In this document: positions 28,146 through 36,390 of the stretch, piece by piece
Numbering within the stretch: the stretch's first letter is position 1
Layout of the letters: every line of letters starts with the position of its first letter
From: Ignavibacteriota bacterium
GTDB taxonomy: Bacteria; Bacteroidota; Ignavibacteria; Ignavibacteriales; Ignavibacteriaceae
Direction: 5' to 3'
Assembly: GCA_013285405.1 (NCBI GenBank)
Contig: CP053446.1
Location: forward strand, 3,333,001 to 3,397,000
DNA length: 64,000 nt
Position numbers and translations under genes: made by a program
The notes under the pieces: model-generated
Database searches by the model: none
Told to the model about the DNA's origin: nothing
Seen by the model: only the letters and a program-made list of their open reading frames with translations

Positions 28146-28544
28146 TTATCTGGCTGGAGTGGACGAAGAGTTATCCTTAAATATAATTGCAACAGAAGTC
28201 ACATAACTTTCAGAATGACTTATTGAAATTCGTAATTGAGCATCTTCTGAAAGAAATGATTTTAATTTACCTGATGTATTGATTGATGGCATACCAGCAC
28301 TATCATTCTGAATCTCAATATCCTTCCATCTGAGACCTGACTTCCAGCCGCTGGTTAATGCTTTGTAAACTGCTTCCTTTGCAGCAAACCTGGCAGCATA
28401 ATGCTGGAATTTGTTGAACTTTGAATTGCAGTATCTTATTTCTTCAGGAGTAAATACTTTATTTAAGAACCTTTCACCATAATTTTCTATGCTTTGTCTT
28501 ATCCGATCAATTTCAATTATATCAATTCCTAATCCTAAAACCAT
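28146..28544 (-). CDS. acpS: Holo-[acyl-carrier-protein] synthase
   Basis: 132 residues. The family signatures GLGIDIIEIDRI (Asp metal ligand) and YAARFAAKEAVYKALT (Glu metal ligand) are clear. It transfers 4'-phosphopantetheine from CoA to ACP for fatty acid synthesis. It starts 17 bp after the MCE-domain gene stop. Confidence 0.96.
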   Translation of the reverse strand: MVLGLGIDIIEIDRIRQSIENYGERFLNKVFTPEEIRYCNSKFNKFQHYAARFAAKEAVYKALTSGWKSGLRWKDIEIQNDSAGMPSINTSGKLKSFLSEDAQLRISISHSESYVTSVAIIFKDNSSSTPAR

Positions 28545-28561
28545 TTTAATTTCCGTGTGAC

Positions 28562-29470
28562 TTAGAAAATATAGGCATCAACTTTTAGCCCATCAGTCTG
28601 AAGCTGCTCAAGAATCAGATTGCTCATTTTTTTTAACATTTCCATTGACTGAGTAAGATTGTAATACAATGAATCATTATAAAGTATTTTACCAAGATTG
28701 TTTTTCCCGGATGTTGTTTCATTGGTTAAATAGTTTAATGAAGTAAGAAGTGAATCTGATTTAATTAAAACAGCATTCAAATTTTCTAAAGATTTTTCAA
28801 TGTTATCTTTATTTTCTCTTAAGAACCATTTTGTATCGGAAGTAATTTCTTTGGTGTTTTCAGAAATCAGTTTAATGTTTTCCTGATTTTCTGAAATCAT
28901 CGCATCAAGTTTTGCAGTGACATTATTTAAGTTTGTAATACTTGTTCTTAAACCGTTAACGAAATTTTCGTCTTCGAGTAATGAATTTATTCCTTGTAAA
29001 GTTTTAACAGATTCATTTGCAATGATACTTATCTTATCCTGTATATCACTAAAAAGACTAATCATACCAGCAATATCCGATATGTAAATACCGTTATGAA
29101 TCTGTGAAAGATTCAGGTCTTCGGACGAAACTCCGGGATCAACTTCGATTTTTCTGCCTCCCATAAGGTCAGTGCTTTCCAAAGAAAACTCAGCATCTTT
29201 TTTAAGTTTTACGTCATTGCTGATGCTCAGTGTCACAATTACGGATGAACCCTGGATATAAAAATCTTTAACAGAACCTTTTCTTACTCCGTTAACTGTA
29301 ACATTGTTACCAATCTCCAAACCAGAAACTTTATTGAAGCTGACTCTTACAATATTATCAGATGAACTTACTGAAAAATTCTTTGCCCAGCCCAACACCC
29401 AGATAAATACAAGCAATCCTAATAAGACTGTTACACCAACTTTAATTTCAGTTGCTCTTGAATTTTTCAT
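28562..29470 (-). CDS. MlaD/MCE domain lipid-transport protein
   Basis: 302 residues. A short cytoplasmic N-terminus and one transmembrane helix (about 12-30) precede an MCE domain (about 38-115; VSFNKVSGLEIGNNVTVNGV and GGRKIEVDPG). A long helical region follows (about 140-300). This is the substrate-binding subunit of an Mla-type ABC lipid transporter between inner and outer membrane. The permease and ATPase genes are not adjacent on the visible side. Confidence 0.92.
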   Translation of the reverse strand: MKNSRATEIKVGVTVLLGLLVFIWVLGWAKNFSVSSSDNIVRVSFNKVSGLEIGNNVTVNGVRKGSVKDFYIQGSSVIVTLSISNDVKLKKDAEFSLESTDLMGGRKIEVDPGVSSEDLNLSQIHNGIYISDIAGMISLFSDIQDKISIIANESVKTLQGINSLLEDENFVNGLRTSITNLNNVTAKLDAMISENQENIKLISENTKEITSDTKWFLRENKDNIEKSLENLNAVLIKSDSLLTSLNYLTNETTSGKNNLGKILYNDSLYYNLTQSMEMLKKMSNLILEQLQTDGLKVDAYIF

Positions 29471-29832
29471 AATCTTCCCTTTTAAAAATCGAAGTTAAGT
29501 TTGAAATTCCCTGATCAGCAATAATGTTATCTATAAAATAGCTTTATTAAATTCTTCAATAAATAATTCTGGATACAAATTTACTATTTCTTCAAAAGAC
29601 TTTTATATGGTAAAATAATATTTTACCGACTTTTAAAGAGTTCTTTCTTCATAGATTCTGCAAACAATCAATTCATCATCCGGAATCTGCAGTGTTTTAT
29701 TGAAAAGAAATTTTTCGTATGGTTTCATTAATAATCTTCCATTTTATACTGAACAAAGATGCGATAGCTCAACTCTATATGATAACCACAGTAACAGATT
29801 TTAAGAAGTGACATTTATTCATTCAAATCTAA
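29471..29832. other. Intergenic region with a hairpin and a possible 31-codon frame
   Basis: A perfect 8-bp inverted repeat GGTAAAAT/ATTTTACC with a 3-nt loop lies at 29609-29627. On the minus strand an ATG at 29728 opens a 31-codon frame ending at 29633 (MKPYEKFLFN... YEERTL). Its composition is protein-like, but the frame is too short to accept without homologues. The upstream in-frame codons reach a stop, so no longer gene is cut here. The rest shows nothing recognisable. Confidence 0.35.
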
Positions 29833-31110
29833 TCAAGATAATTTTTCAATCTCAATTTTCTTAATTCTCTTTTTCAGAACTTCTTTTACCGTTAGTTTAT
29901 ATTCATTTAATTTAATAAAATATCCTTCCTTAGGAACCTCTCCGGCTTTACTTATAATAAGTCCTGCAATTGTATCATAGTCATCACTCTCAGGTATTGC
30001 ATTCATCCCGATTATTTCGTTGAAGTCAGAAATCGGGACTTTTCCCAGAACACTAAATTTGTTTTCTGATAATAATTTTACAGAATTTTCCTGAGGATCA
30101 TGTTCATCCCAGATTTCACCAATGATTTCCTCAATAATATCTTCCAAAGTAACCAATCCCGCTGTTCCACCAAATTCATCCACTACAATTGCAAGATGCA
30201 TTTGTTTCTGCTGGAATTCTCTGAGCATATCACTTATTTTTTTACTTGAAGGCACAAACATTACTTCCCTTGTGATTTCTTTGATTGTCTGTTCTTTAAT
30301 AAAAGATTTGTCTTCGAGAAACCGCAATAAATCTTTTACATGCAGAACTCCGTGAATCCTATCAAGATTTCCTCCGTAAATCGGTAAACGGCTAAATCCA
30401 CTGCTATTAATTGTTTTAATTATTTCATCGTAGTCAATATTAAATGGAACTGCAACGATATCAACTCTTGGAATCATAACTTCAGCTACAAGTACAGATT
30501 TAAAATCTACGAAACTTGAAATAATTTGCTGTTCATCATTTTCAAGTGTTCCTCTTTCGTGTCCTAATTCTGCAAGGTAAGAAATTTCTTTCTCAGTCAT
30601 TGCTGTTTTAGCTTTATCAAATTTTAATTTTGAAAAAGTTAGTTTGATTATTTCTGTAATTGATTCAGCGATCGGATACAGAATAATGCTAATCAGATAT
30701 AAAGGAATTGCGGTGATCTTTATTGTGAACCTGGGATATTTTGATGCAAATATTTTAGGAAGTAATTCGCCAAAAAGTAAAATAATTACTGTAATCAGGA
30801 TAATTTGAATTACCAGCACTAAGTTAATGTTGAGTCCATAAAGTTTTGCAACATTGAGTGCTATCGAGACAGAAACAATTGAAGCAGCAACATTTGTAAT
30901 TGTATTCCCGACGAGTATAGTTACAAGAAGTCTTCTGGGAAAAGCAATAAGATTATTAGCGTATCTGTAAATCAGATTGGAAGATTTAAAGTCAACATTC
31001 AAATCTTTTTGCTTAATAGAAAAAAAAGCAACTTCAGAACCGGAAAAAAAAGCTGAAGAGATTACTAAAATGAATAATAAAAGTATTTGGAATATCCAGT
31101 CAATCTCCAA
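29833..31110 (-). CDS. CNNM/CorC family transporter-like protein with CBS pair
   Basis: 425 residues. The N-terminal DUF21/CNNM membrane domain has 3-4 helices, including SAFFSGSEVAFFSI and NTITNVAASIVSV. Two CBS domains follow (AEVMIPRVDIVAVPF, IHGVLHVKDLLRFL, VVDEFGGTAGLVTLEDI), then a C-terminal CorC/HlyC domain (about 345-425). Relatives act in Mg2+/Co2+ efflux, and in Bacteroidetes some are gliding-associated GldE. The gene follows ssb, as gldE often does in that phylum, but no other gld gene is seen here. Confidence 0.9.
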   Translation of the reverse strand: MEIDWIFQILLLFILVISSAFFSGSEVAFFSIKQKDLNVDFKSSNLIYRYANNLIAFPRRLLVTILVGNTITNVAASIVSVSIALNVAKLYGLNINLVLVIQIILITVIILLFGELLPKIFASKYPRFTIKITAIPLYLISIILYPIAESITEIIKLTFSKLKFDKAKTAMTEKEISYLAELGHERGTLENDEQQIISSFVDFKSVLVAEVMIPRVDIVAVPFNIDYDEIIKTINSSGFSRLPIYGGNLDRIHGVLHVKDLLRFLEDKSFIKEQTIKEITREVMFVPSSKKISDMLREFQQKQMHLAIVVDEFGGTAGLVTLEDIIEEIIGEIWDEHDPQENSVKLLSENKFSVLGKVPISDFNEIIGMNAIPESDDYDTIAGLIISKAGEVPKEGYFIKLNEYKLTVKEVLKKRIKKIEIEKLS

Positions 31111-31139
31111 GAATATTCAAAGCCTGAGTTATGAATAAA

Positions 31140-31550
31140 TTAAAATGGTAAATCATCGTTTTCATTAGCAGCCGGTGCCACTGATGGTCCATCGTCTTCC
31201 TCTGTCGAAGTAGTTTCAGTTGATGGTTCTAATGGAATTATCTTATCCGTAATTACTTCCGTGCTATAACGCTTTACTCCATCTTTATCTGTGTAATCTC
31301 TTTTACTCAGTCTTCCTTCGACATAAAACTTTTTTCCCTTCTTCAGGTTTTCCTTGAAATAGTCTGACAGATTGAATGAAACTATATTGTGCCAGGTAGT
31401 TTCATTAACCCAATCACCTGTCTTACCTTTATAACGATAGTCAGTAGCAAGCGAAAAATTTGTCACCGACACATTGTTGGTTGTGAATCTTGTCTCCGCA
31501 TCTTTTCCAAGACGCCCGATAAGCATTATTCTGTTTAAAGAAAAAGCCAT
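31140..31550 (-). CDS. ssb: Single-stranded DNA-binding protein
   Basis: 136 residues: OB fold with NRIMLIGRLGKDAETRFT and VNETTWHNIVSFN, then a disordered acidic linker and the protein-docking tip DDLPF at the C-terminus. It coats ssDNA in replication and repair. A strong ribosome-binding site GGAGGG at 31557-31562, 6 nt upstream of the ATG, supports the start. The leader upstream is long and free of genes. Confidence 0.96.
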   Translation of the reverse strand: MAFSLNRIMLIGRLGKDAETRFTTNNVSVTNFSLATDYRYKGKTGDWVNETTWHNIVSFNLSDYFKENLKKGKKFYVEGRLSKRDYTDKDGVKRYSTEVITDKIIPLEPSTETTSTEEDDGPSVAPAANENDDLPF

Positions 31551-32093
31551 TTGATACCCTCCAGCTTTATTTTTTGTTTGAATTTATTCAAAAAATAACC
31601 AAATAAACTATAAGAAAAAACTGTTGAACATCAATCTGATATAAATTTATCTAATAACTCCAAAAAACATTTATGGCGTGTTTGGTAATTAATAACTCAC
31701 CTTACGCAAAATGGAGAGATGACATCTTTTTATAGATTAAATAAGCACTTAAATTGGAATGTCAATGTTACTTTTGTTTAAATATTTAATAAAAAATAAA
31801 GATGTCATCTCTTTGCTAATTGCTTTTCTGCGTAACATCAGTTAATAAAAAGTGATTGGCTTCATTAGACAATGTTTTATTTAGTCCGACAGAAGTGTCA
31901 AATGGGGGTTAATTATTGTTACAATAAAAAACTACTCTCTCATTTCATTACAGCACTTTTTTCTGTTTGACCTTTCCAAATTTTACTGAGATTAAAGTTT
32001 ATTCTAAAATCAAAGTAATTCTTACCGATGTCCTCTGGTATGATAGTTCATTTAGTCCTGAAGATAAATGTTTAACAAAAAATTACAAGGAAT
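31551..32093. other. Intergenic region between ssb and the pilin-like operon
   Basis: It holds the ssb leader with its ribosome-binding site (31557-31562), the MITE-like element and its flanking repeats (31689-31848), and about 245 bp upstream of the pilin-like genes in which the promoter must lie. An open frame at 31967-32185 overlaps the start of the first pilin-like gene and has no credible protein features. Confidence 0.6.
31696..31841. mobile_element. 146-bp MITE-like non-autonomous element with target-site duplication
   Basis: The ends are inverted: left CTCACCTTACGCA and, reading the other strand, right CTGATGTTACGCA (10 of 13 match). Just inside lies a perfect 15-bp inverted repeat AGAGATGACATCTTT (31715-31729 with 31798-31812). 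The element is flanked by a direct 7-bp TTAATAA at 31689-31695 and 31842-31848, consistent with a target-site duplication. There is no open frame inside. It sits in the intergenic leader between ssb and the pilin-like genes. Confidence 0.7.
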
Positions 32094-32594
32094 ATGAACA
32101 CAGGACAGATGATAATGACTTTAGGTGCGATGTTGTTGCTCGCCGTTATTATGTTACGGGTAAACACAACGAATCTTACCAATGAGACTGTCAGAGATGA
32201 AGCTCAGTTTGGTGTATTAGCCAACTCAATTGCAACATCAATAATTGAACAAGCGCAAAGCAAAGCATTTGACGAAGCTACGGATACATCTAATATTATT
32301 TCAACTTCACAGCTATCATCAATACTCGGTCCTGAAAGCGGCGAGACTGAAGAAAAATTTAATGACTTTGATGATTTCAATGGATATACTAAACGAGATA
32401 GTTCAATGAAATCGAGTGTCTTTGATATCTCCTGTGCGGTGGTTTATGTTGAACCCGGAAATATACTCGGATCAACTGCTAACAGAACTTACCACAAAAA
32501 AATAACCGTCACTATAACCAGACCTGTCTCTGCAGACAGTTCAGTACAGGTTGTTCAAAGTTCATCTATTTTTAGTTACTGGTATTTCAGATAG
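32094..32594 (+). CDS. Pilin/pseudopilin-like membrane-anchored protein 1
   Basis: 166 residues. The N-terminus is one hydrophobic helix (about 5-25; GQMIMTLGAMLLLAVIMLRV) continuing into a polar helix, the layout of type IV pilin-like subunits. The classical prepilin cleavage motif (G then FTLxE) is not seen, so it may stay uncleaved. The rest is a small beta-rich head ending in IFSYWYFR. It is the first of three co-directional genes spaced 9 and 14 bp apart. A purine-rich AAGGA precedes the ATG. The role is inferred from architecture only. Confidence 0.75.
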   Translation: MNTGQMIMTLGAMLLLAVIMLRVNTTNLTNETVRDEAQFGVLANSIATSIIEQAQSKAFDEATDTSNIISTSQLSSILGPESGETEEKFNDFDDFNGYTKRDSSMKSSVFDISCAVVYVEPGNILGSTANRTYHKKITVTITRPVSADSSVQVVQSSSIFSYWYFR

Positions 32595-32603
32595 GAGAAT
32601 TAC

Positions 32604-33203
32604 ATGGGTACAAATACAATTTTAGATATAATCGGATCTATAATAATTGCTGGAATACTAATGTTATCTATTTTTCGATTGCAAAGCAGTTCCACCGAAG
32701 ATCTGTATCGCGGTACAACAAACTTGAACGCACAAACTAATCTGGCAACTGTTATTCAAATATTGGAAACTGATCTCAGAAGAATCGGGTATTGTGCAGA
32801 TTGGCAGAAGATTCCAATTCCAACTCAAGCGATACTTTATGCTGATTCTTCAAGTATAAGATACCTGACCGATACTGATAATAATGGAACTATCGATACT
32901 TTGTACTATTATTTTGACTCTGTAAAAGACATTCCACAAACACCAAATCCAAGAGATAGATTTCTGTACAGGATTGTGAATAATGAATCTCTGGCTGATG
33001 TGAATTTGGGAATAACACAATTCAAGATGGAATTTTATAATGCACTTGGAACAAAATTAAATTTCCCGATATCTGATCCAAGGGAAATTTATTCAATGCA
33101 AATAGATATTACTGTTGAGGATGTTTCAGCGTATAATGAAAATTATCAAACAATTTTCTGGAGGCAGATACGTATGGCTGCAAGAAATTTATTTAACCGA
33201 TAA
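32604..33203 (+). CDS. Pilin/pseudopilin-like protein 2 (PilW-like)
   Basis: 199 residues. An N-terminal hydrophobic helix (about 6-24; DIIGSIIIAGILMLSIF) is followed by a polar helix containing ILETDLRRIGY. That string recalls the LxxDLRxxGY motif of PilW-type minor pilins. The second half is beta-rich (VEDVSAYNENYQTIFWRQIR near the end). No canonical prepilin peptidase site is visible. It is preceded by GGAG and followed after 14 bp by the third gene. Confidence 0.75.
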   Translation: MGTNTILDIIGSIIIAGILMLSIFRLQSSSTEDLYRGTTNLNAQTNLATVIQILETDLRRIGYCADWQKIPIPTQAILYADSSSIRYLTDTDNNGTIDTLYYYFDSVKDIPQTPNPRDRFLYRIVNNESLADVNLGITQFKMEFYNALGTKLNFPISDPREIYSMQIDITVEDVSAYNENYQTIFWRQIRMAARNLFNR

Positions 33204-33217
33204 GGAGGCATAATCTA

Positions 33218-34435
33218 ATGGGAAAATTATCATTGTTTTTAGTGCTCGGTTTTAGTGTGCTTTACATAGTCCTTGGTGGGAACTCAAATAAATTATCTAC
33301 CCGGACAGTTGAAAATATGGCTGATTATAATGCTAAGACAGTTGCACATAATATAGCGGTTAGCGGGACTAATCTTGCCTGCAATGAACTGTTCTTAAAC
33401 GGTTCCTGGAATGCCGGATTTAATAATGTTACTTTCGAAAATGGATCATTCAGTGCAAGTGTTCAAGTGCTTGATGCCTGGAGAAATATTAGAAAGTTAA
33501 CAACAACTGGAAGTTACGGTGGAATTACAAAAACTATTGAAGTAATTTTTCAACCAAGTAAATTCTCAAAATTTGCATATTACTCGATGAATGAAGGTGG
33601 AACGATTTGGTTTACAGGCAGTGATACAATCTGGGGACCTTTTCATACTCAGGATTATGTGAGAGCACACAACCACCCCGTATTTTTTGGTAAAGCAACT
33701 ACTAAAAAATCATTGATTTATTATACAGATCAAAATAGTGATGAACCTCGATTTTTTGGCGGTTACGAACAAGGCATTGATCTTCCGCTTCCAACAGATG
33801 GACTTGATCCGATGAGAGCATCTGCACAAAATGATGGTCTATATCTTTCTGGTAATGATACCGTTTATGTAACATTTAAAGAAGATAGTTTATTATACAG
33901 ATATTCTTATGATGGAAAAGATATGTCTGCATACCTGCCAACGGCTGCACCAGGCGGAGTAATATTTGTTGAAAATGCAATTGTTCGCTTGAAAGGAATT
34001 GTAAAAGGAACTTACTCACTTGCTGTATCTGGATCTTCAGATAAAGGGATGATATATCTTGATGACGATATAATTTATAAAACGAATCCGTTAGCAAGCG
34101 AAAGTGCAACTGATATTCTCGGTATTGTTGCTGAGAATAGTGTCCTCATCACTGACAATACAGCAAATCATAATGATATAAATATTAATGCATCCATTTA
34201 TTGTGAAGACGGTGGATTCGGATCAGAGAATTACGATAAAAGACCAATCAGCGGCAATATAAATTTGATTGGGGGAATAATCCAGAATACTCGTAGAGCA
34301 GTTGGTACCTTCGACAAATCCGGAATAAAAACTGGTTTTGCTAAAAGATATAGGTATGATGAAAGATTTATGATTGCTTCACCACCAATGTTTCCCGGAA
34401 CAGGTGGTTTGGAAATTGTTTCCTGGTTTGAATGA
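33218..34435 (+). CDS. Large pilin-like/PilX-like extracellular protein 3
   Basis: 405 residues. A short hydrophobic N-terminal helix (MGKLSLFLVLGFSVLYIVLG) leads into a segment whose TVAHNIAVSGTNLACNEL recalls PilX N-termini. A beta-rich body has TIWGPFHTQDYVRAHNHPVFFG, reminiscent of DUF4900-type proteins in which a GPVHTNG string occurs, and a C-terminal PPMFPGTGGLEIVSWFE. It ends at a strong terminator. Together with the two upstream genes it probably forms the tip or minor subunits of a surface filament or pseudopilus. Confidence 0.75.
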   Translation: MGKLSLFLVLGFSVLYIVLGGNSNKLSTRTVENMADYNAKTVAHNIAVSGTNLACNELFLNGSWNAGFNNVTFENGSFSASVQVLDAWRNIRKLTTTGSYGGITKTIEVIFQPSKFSKFAYYSMNEGGTIWFTGSDTIWGPFHTQDYVRAHNHPVFFGKATTKKSLIYYTDQNSDEPRFFGGYEQGIDLPLPTDGLDPMRASAQNDGLYLSGNDTVYVTFKEDSLLYRYSYDGKDMSAYLPTAAPGGVIFVENAIVRLKGIVKGTYSLAVSGSSDKGMIYLDDDIIYKTNPLASESATDILGIVAENSVLITDNTANHNDININASIYCEDGGFGSENYDKRPISGNINLIGGIIQNTRRAVGTFDKSGIKTGFAKRYRYDERFMIASPPMFPGTGGLEIVSWFE

Positions 34436-34489
34436 TATAATTATTTGAAATTCTATCTGCTCTAAATGTAGTGAGGGAATGCAGAGTAA

Positions 34490-34520
34490 AGGCTAAGCTG
34501 AATCTGGCTTAGCCTTTTTT
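34490..34520 (+). terminator. Rho-independent terminator of the pilin-like operon
   Basis: A perfect 9-bp stem AGGCTAAGC/GCTTAGCCT with an 8-nt loop is followed by six T. It lies 55 bp after the third pilin-like gene and its end touches the stop codon of the convergent SPOR gene. Confidence 0.9.
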
Positions 34521-34944
34521 ATTTCCTCGAATCTATTTTAACAATCCACGCATCTTTGAATTCCTCGTTCATCCTTAATTCGTTTCTATATGATTCTGCC
34601 TGAATTTTATTTTCGAAAGGAGGATGAATCCATACAACATAAAGATTTTTCTGTTGGTTGAATTCAACTTTAATATCCTTTGATAAAACCTGCCGGCTCT
34701 TTTCAGCAAATTCTTTTGCACTTTCAAGATTTGAAAACGCACCTATCTGAACAACATAAACATCAAAAGATTGCTGCTGAGGTGATTCAAATTTGTAGAT
34801 GTCTTCCGGAGGAACTTCATCAAATACATAAATACTATCTGTAGTTCCCTTTTCTTTTTGCTGTGTCATTTCAGTTGATGAACAAGCAATTAAACCGAGA
34901 ATAAGAATAAAATTCAGAAATACTATTTGGGCTGTTGTTCTCAT
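34519..34944 (-). CDS. SPOR-domain lipoprotein
   Basis: 141 residues. The signal peptide ends in a lipobox (LGLIACSS), so it is lipid-anchored. A SPOR domain occupies about 62-138 (FDVYVVQIGAFSNLESAKEF and VWIHPPFENKIQAES). SPOR domains bind denuded peptidoglycan at division sites. The protein is short and has no enzymatic domain. It may be co-transcribed with the upstream SGNH gene. Confidence 0.9.
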   Translation of the reverse strand: MRTTAQIVFLNFILILGLIACSSTEMTQQKEKGTTDSIYVFDEVPPEDIYKFESPQQQSFDVYVVQIGAFSNLESAKEFAEKSRQVLSKDIKVEFNQQKNLYVVWIHPPFENKIQAESYRNELRMNEEFKDAWIVKIDSRK

Positions 34945-34979
34945 AAATTAAATTGGGATGGATTTTCCATCCCTAAAGA

Positions 34980-36374
34980 TTAAAATAAAACGTTATCTAA
35001 TGCTCCATACGGAATAATTGGAATACCATATTTTCCCATGTTTACTTGCCCTTCAAATACAAGGCTTCCTGGAATTGTTGAGACATCAACTAACGGAATT
35101 TGAGCATTACACTCTTCATTGATTGCTTTGATGAATTCATTAGCAATAATTCCATATCCCTGGCTTGTCGGATGAATTCCGTCAAGACTGAAAAAGTTTC
35201 CTTCAATGTAAGTAGTAGAGTATGTAACACCATTTACAATTAAACCATTTGAACTTGCCAGTTGATTAAAAACATCATCCCAGTTGATGACCGGATAATT
35301 AAAAGTAGCAGCTAATCCAGAAATGATATCATTAAATCCTGCTCTTAATGCCTTATATCCAGCAATCTCAGTTGGATCCAATACTAATCCATTTGGAAAT
35401 GGATTTTCCGGAGTAAGTCCGAATGGAAATGCTGTATTTACTCCAGGCGGTACTGGAATTCCATTGTCAGAATAATATTTACCTGTTTGATCACCAATTA
35501 AACCTGCAGCAGATGAACCGCTTAAAGTTACAAGAACGCTATCAGTTAATAATTGATTAGCTGTTGCAACTGCAATACCAGGACCACCTGTAGTTTGATA
35601 TACTAAGCCAGGTACCGGAAGTGATTGCAATTTCAAACCAATACCCGGACCAACTGTGGTAAAAAATGGAGTCAACAATCCATTCGGTAAACTTCCGATA
35701 ATCACCGGCGCGCCAGTTGAACTTAACGCTGTGAGAATTTGTGTGTACTGATTTTGAAATAATGATGCACTGGTTGGTGGAAATAATCCACCACGCGTTG
35801 CAAATGCAAGTATATCATTATTTCCGATCCATAAAGTGACCAATGTTGGTTGTTGTGCAAGAGCTAGTTCCATTTGAGTTCCTAACCCTCTTAGAACTAC
35901 ATCAAATAAAGGGTTCGGAGTGTTGAATGGCGGCTGCGCTGTGTAACAAGTTGTTGCACTTCTTGCATTCATCACATCAAATATAAAAGCACTTTTAATT
36001 CCGAGATTATTATACGGTGCCGGATAATTCAAGTTTGTTGGTGAACCTTGTCCCGGATTTGTGTAAAGTGTAAATGGATTCAGTGAACCAACTTCCAATC
36101 GTCCCACAGTTCCCGGATCACTAAAAGTTGCCTGTGCGTACGTAGTTCCTACTTGTTTCGCAATGATGTTACCAAAAGAATATTGTTGTGCTGATTCAAA
36201 AATTGATGTTGATTGTTCGCCCATTGTCAAACTATTACCAATACAAACAAATCGGGTAAAGTCTGCAGTTCCAAAATTAATTTTGGGAGCGGTAAGTTCA
36301 TTGAAATCTTCACATCCGATTATTGCCAGTAAAATAAAGGAGAGAAGACTGATAGATATATAAAATTTTTTCAT
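34980..36374 (-). CDS. SGNH/GDSL hydrolase lipoprotein
   Basis: 464 residues. The signal peptide has a lipobox (LLAIIGCED). SGNH blocks are visible: block I CIGNSLTMGEQ (GNS replacing GDS), block III WIGNNDILAF, block V DGIHPTSQGYGIIA with Asp and His. The likely activity is an outer-membrane or surface esterase/lipase. It is 16 bp downstream of a FadL-type porin gene on the same strand, which suggests lipid or hydrocarbon handling at the surface. Confidence 0.9.
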   Translation of the reverse strand: MKKFYISISLLSFILLAIIGCEDFNELTAPKINFGTADFTRFVCIGNSLTMGEQSTSIFESAQQYSFGNIIAKQVGTTYAQATFSDPGTVGRLEVGSLNPFTLYTNPGQGSPTNLNYPAPYNNLGIKSAFIFDVMNARSATTCYTAQPPFNTPNPLFDVVLRGLGTQMELALAQQPTLVTLWIGNNDILAFATRGGLFPPTSASLFQNQYTQILTALSSTGAPVIIGSLPNGLLTPFFTTVGPGIGLKLQSLPVPGLVYQTTGGPGIAVATANQLLTDSVLVTLSGSSAAGLIGDQTGKYYSDNGIPVPPGVNTAFPFGLTPENPFPNGLVLDPTEIAGYKALRAGFNDIISGLAATFNYPVINWDDVFNQLASSNGLIVNGVTYSTTYIEGNFFSLDGIHPTSQGYGIIANEFIKAINEECNAQIPLVDVSTIPGSLVFEGQVNMGKYGIPIIPYGALDNVLF

Positions 36375-36390
36375 TTCTTTGTTTCTCCTT

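Noticed and set aside
31967..32185. 72-codon frame upstream of the pilin-like genes
   Set aside because: It overlaps the first 92 bp of the first pilin-like gene and has no recognisable features or ribosome-binding site.
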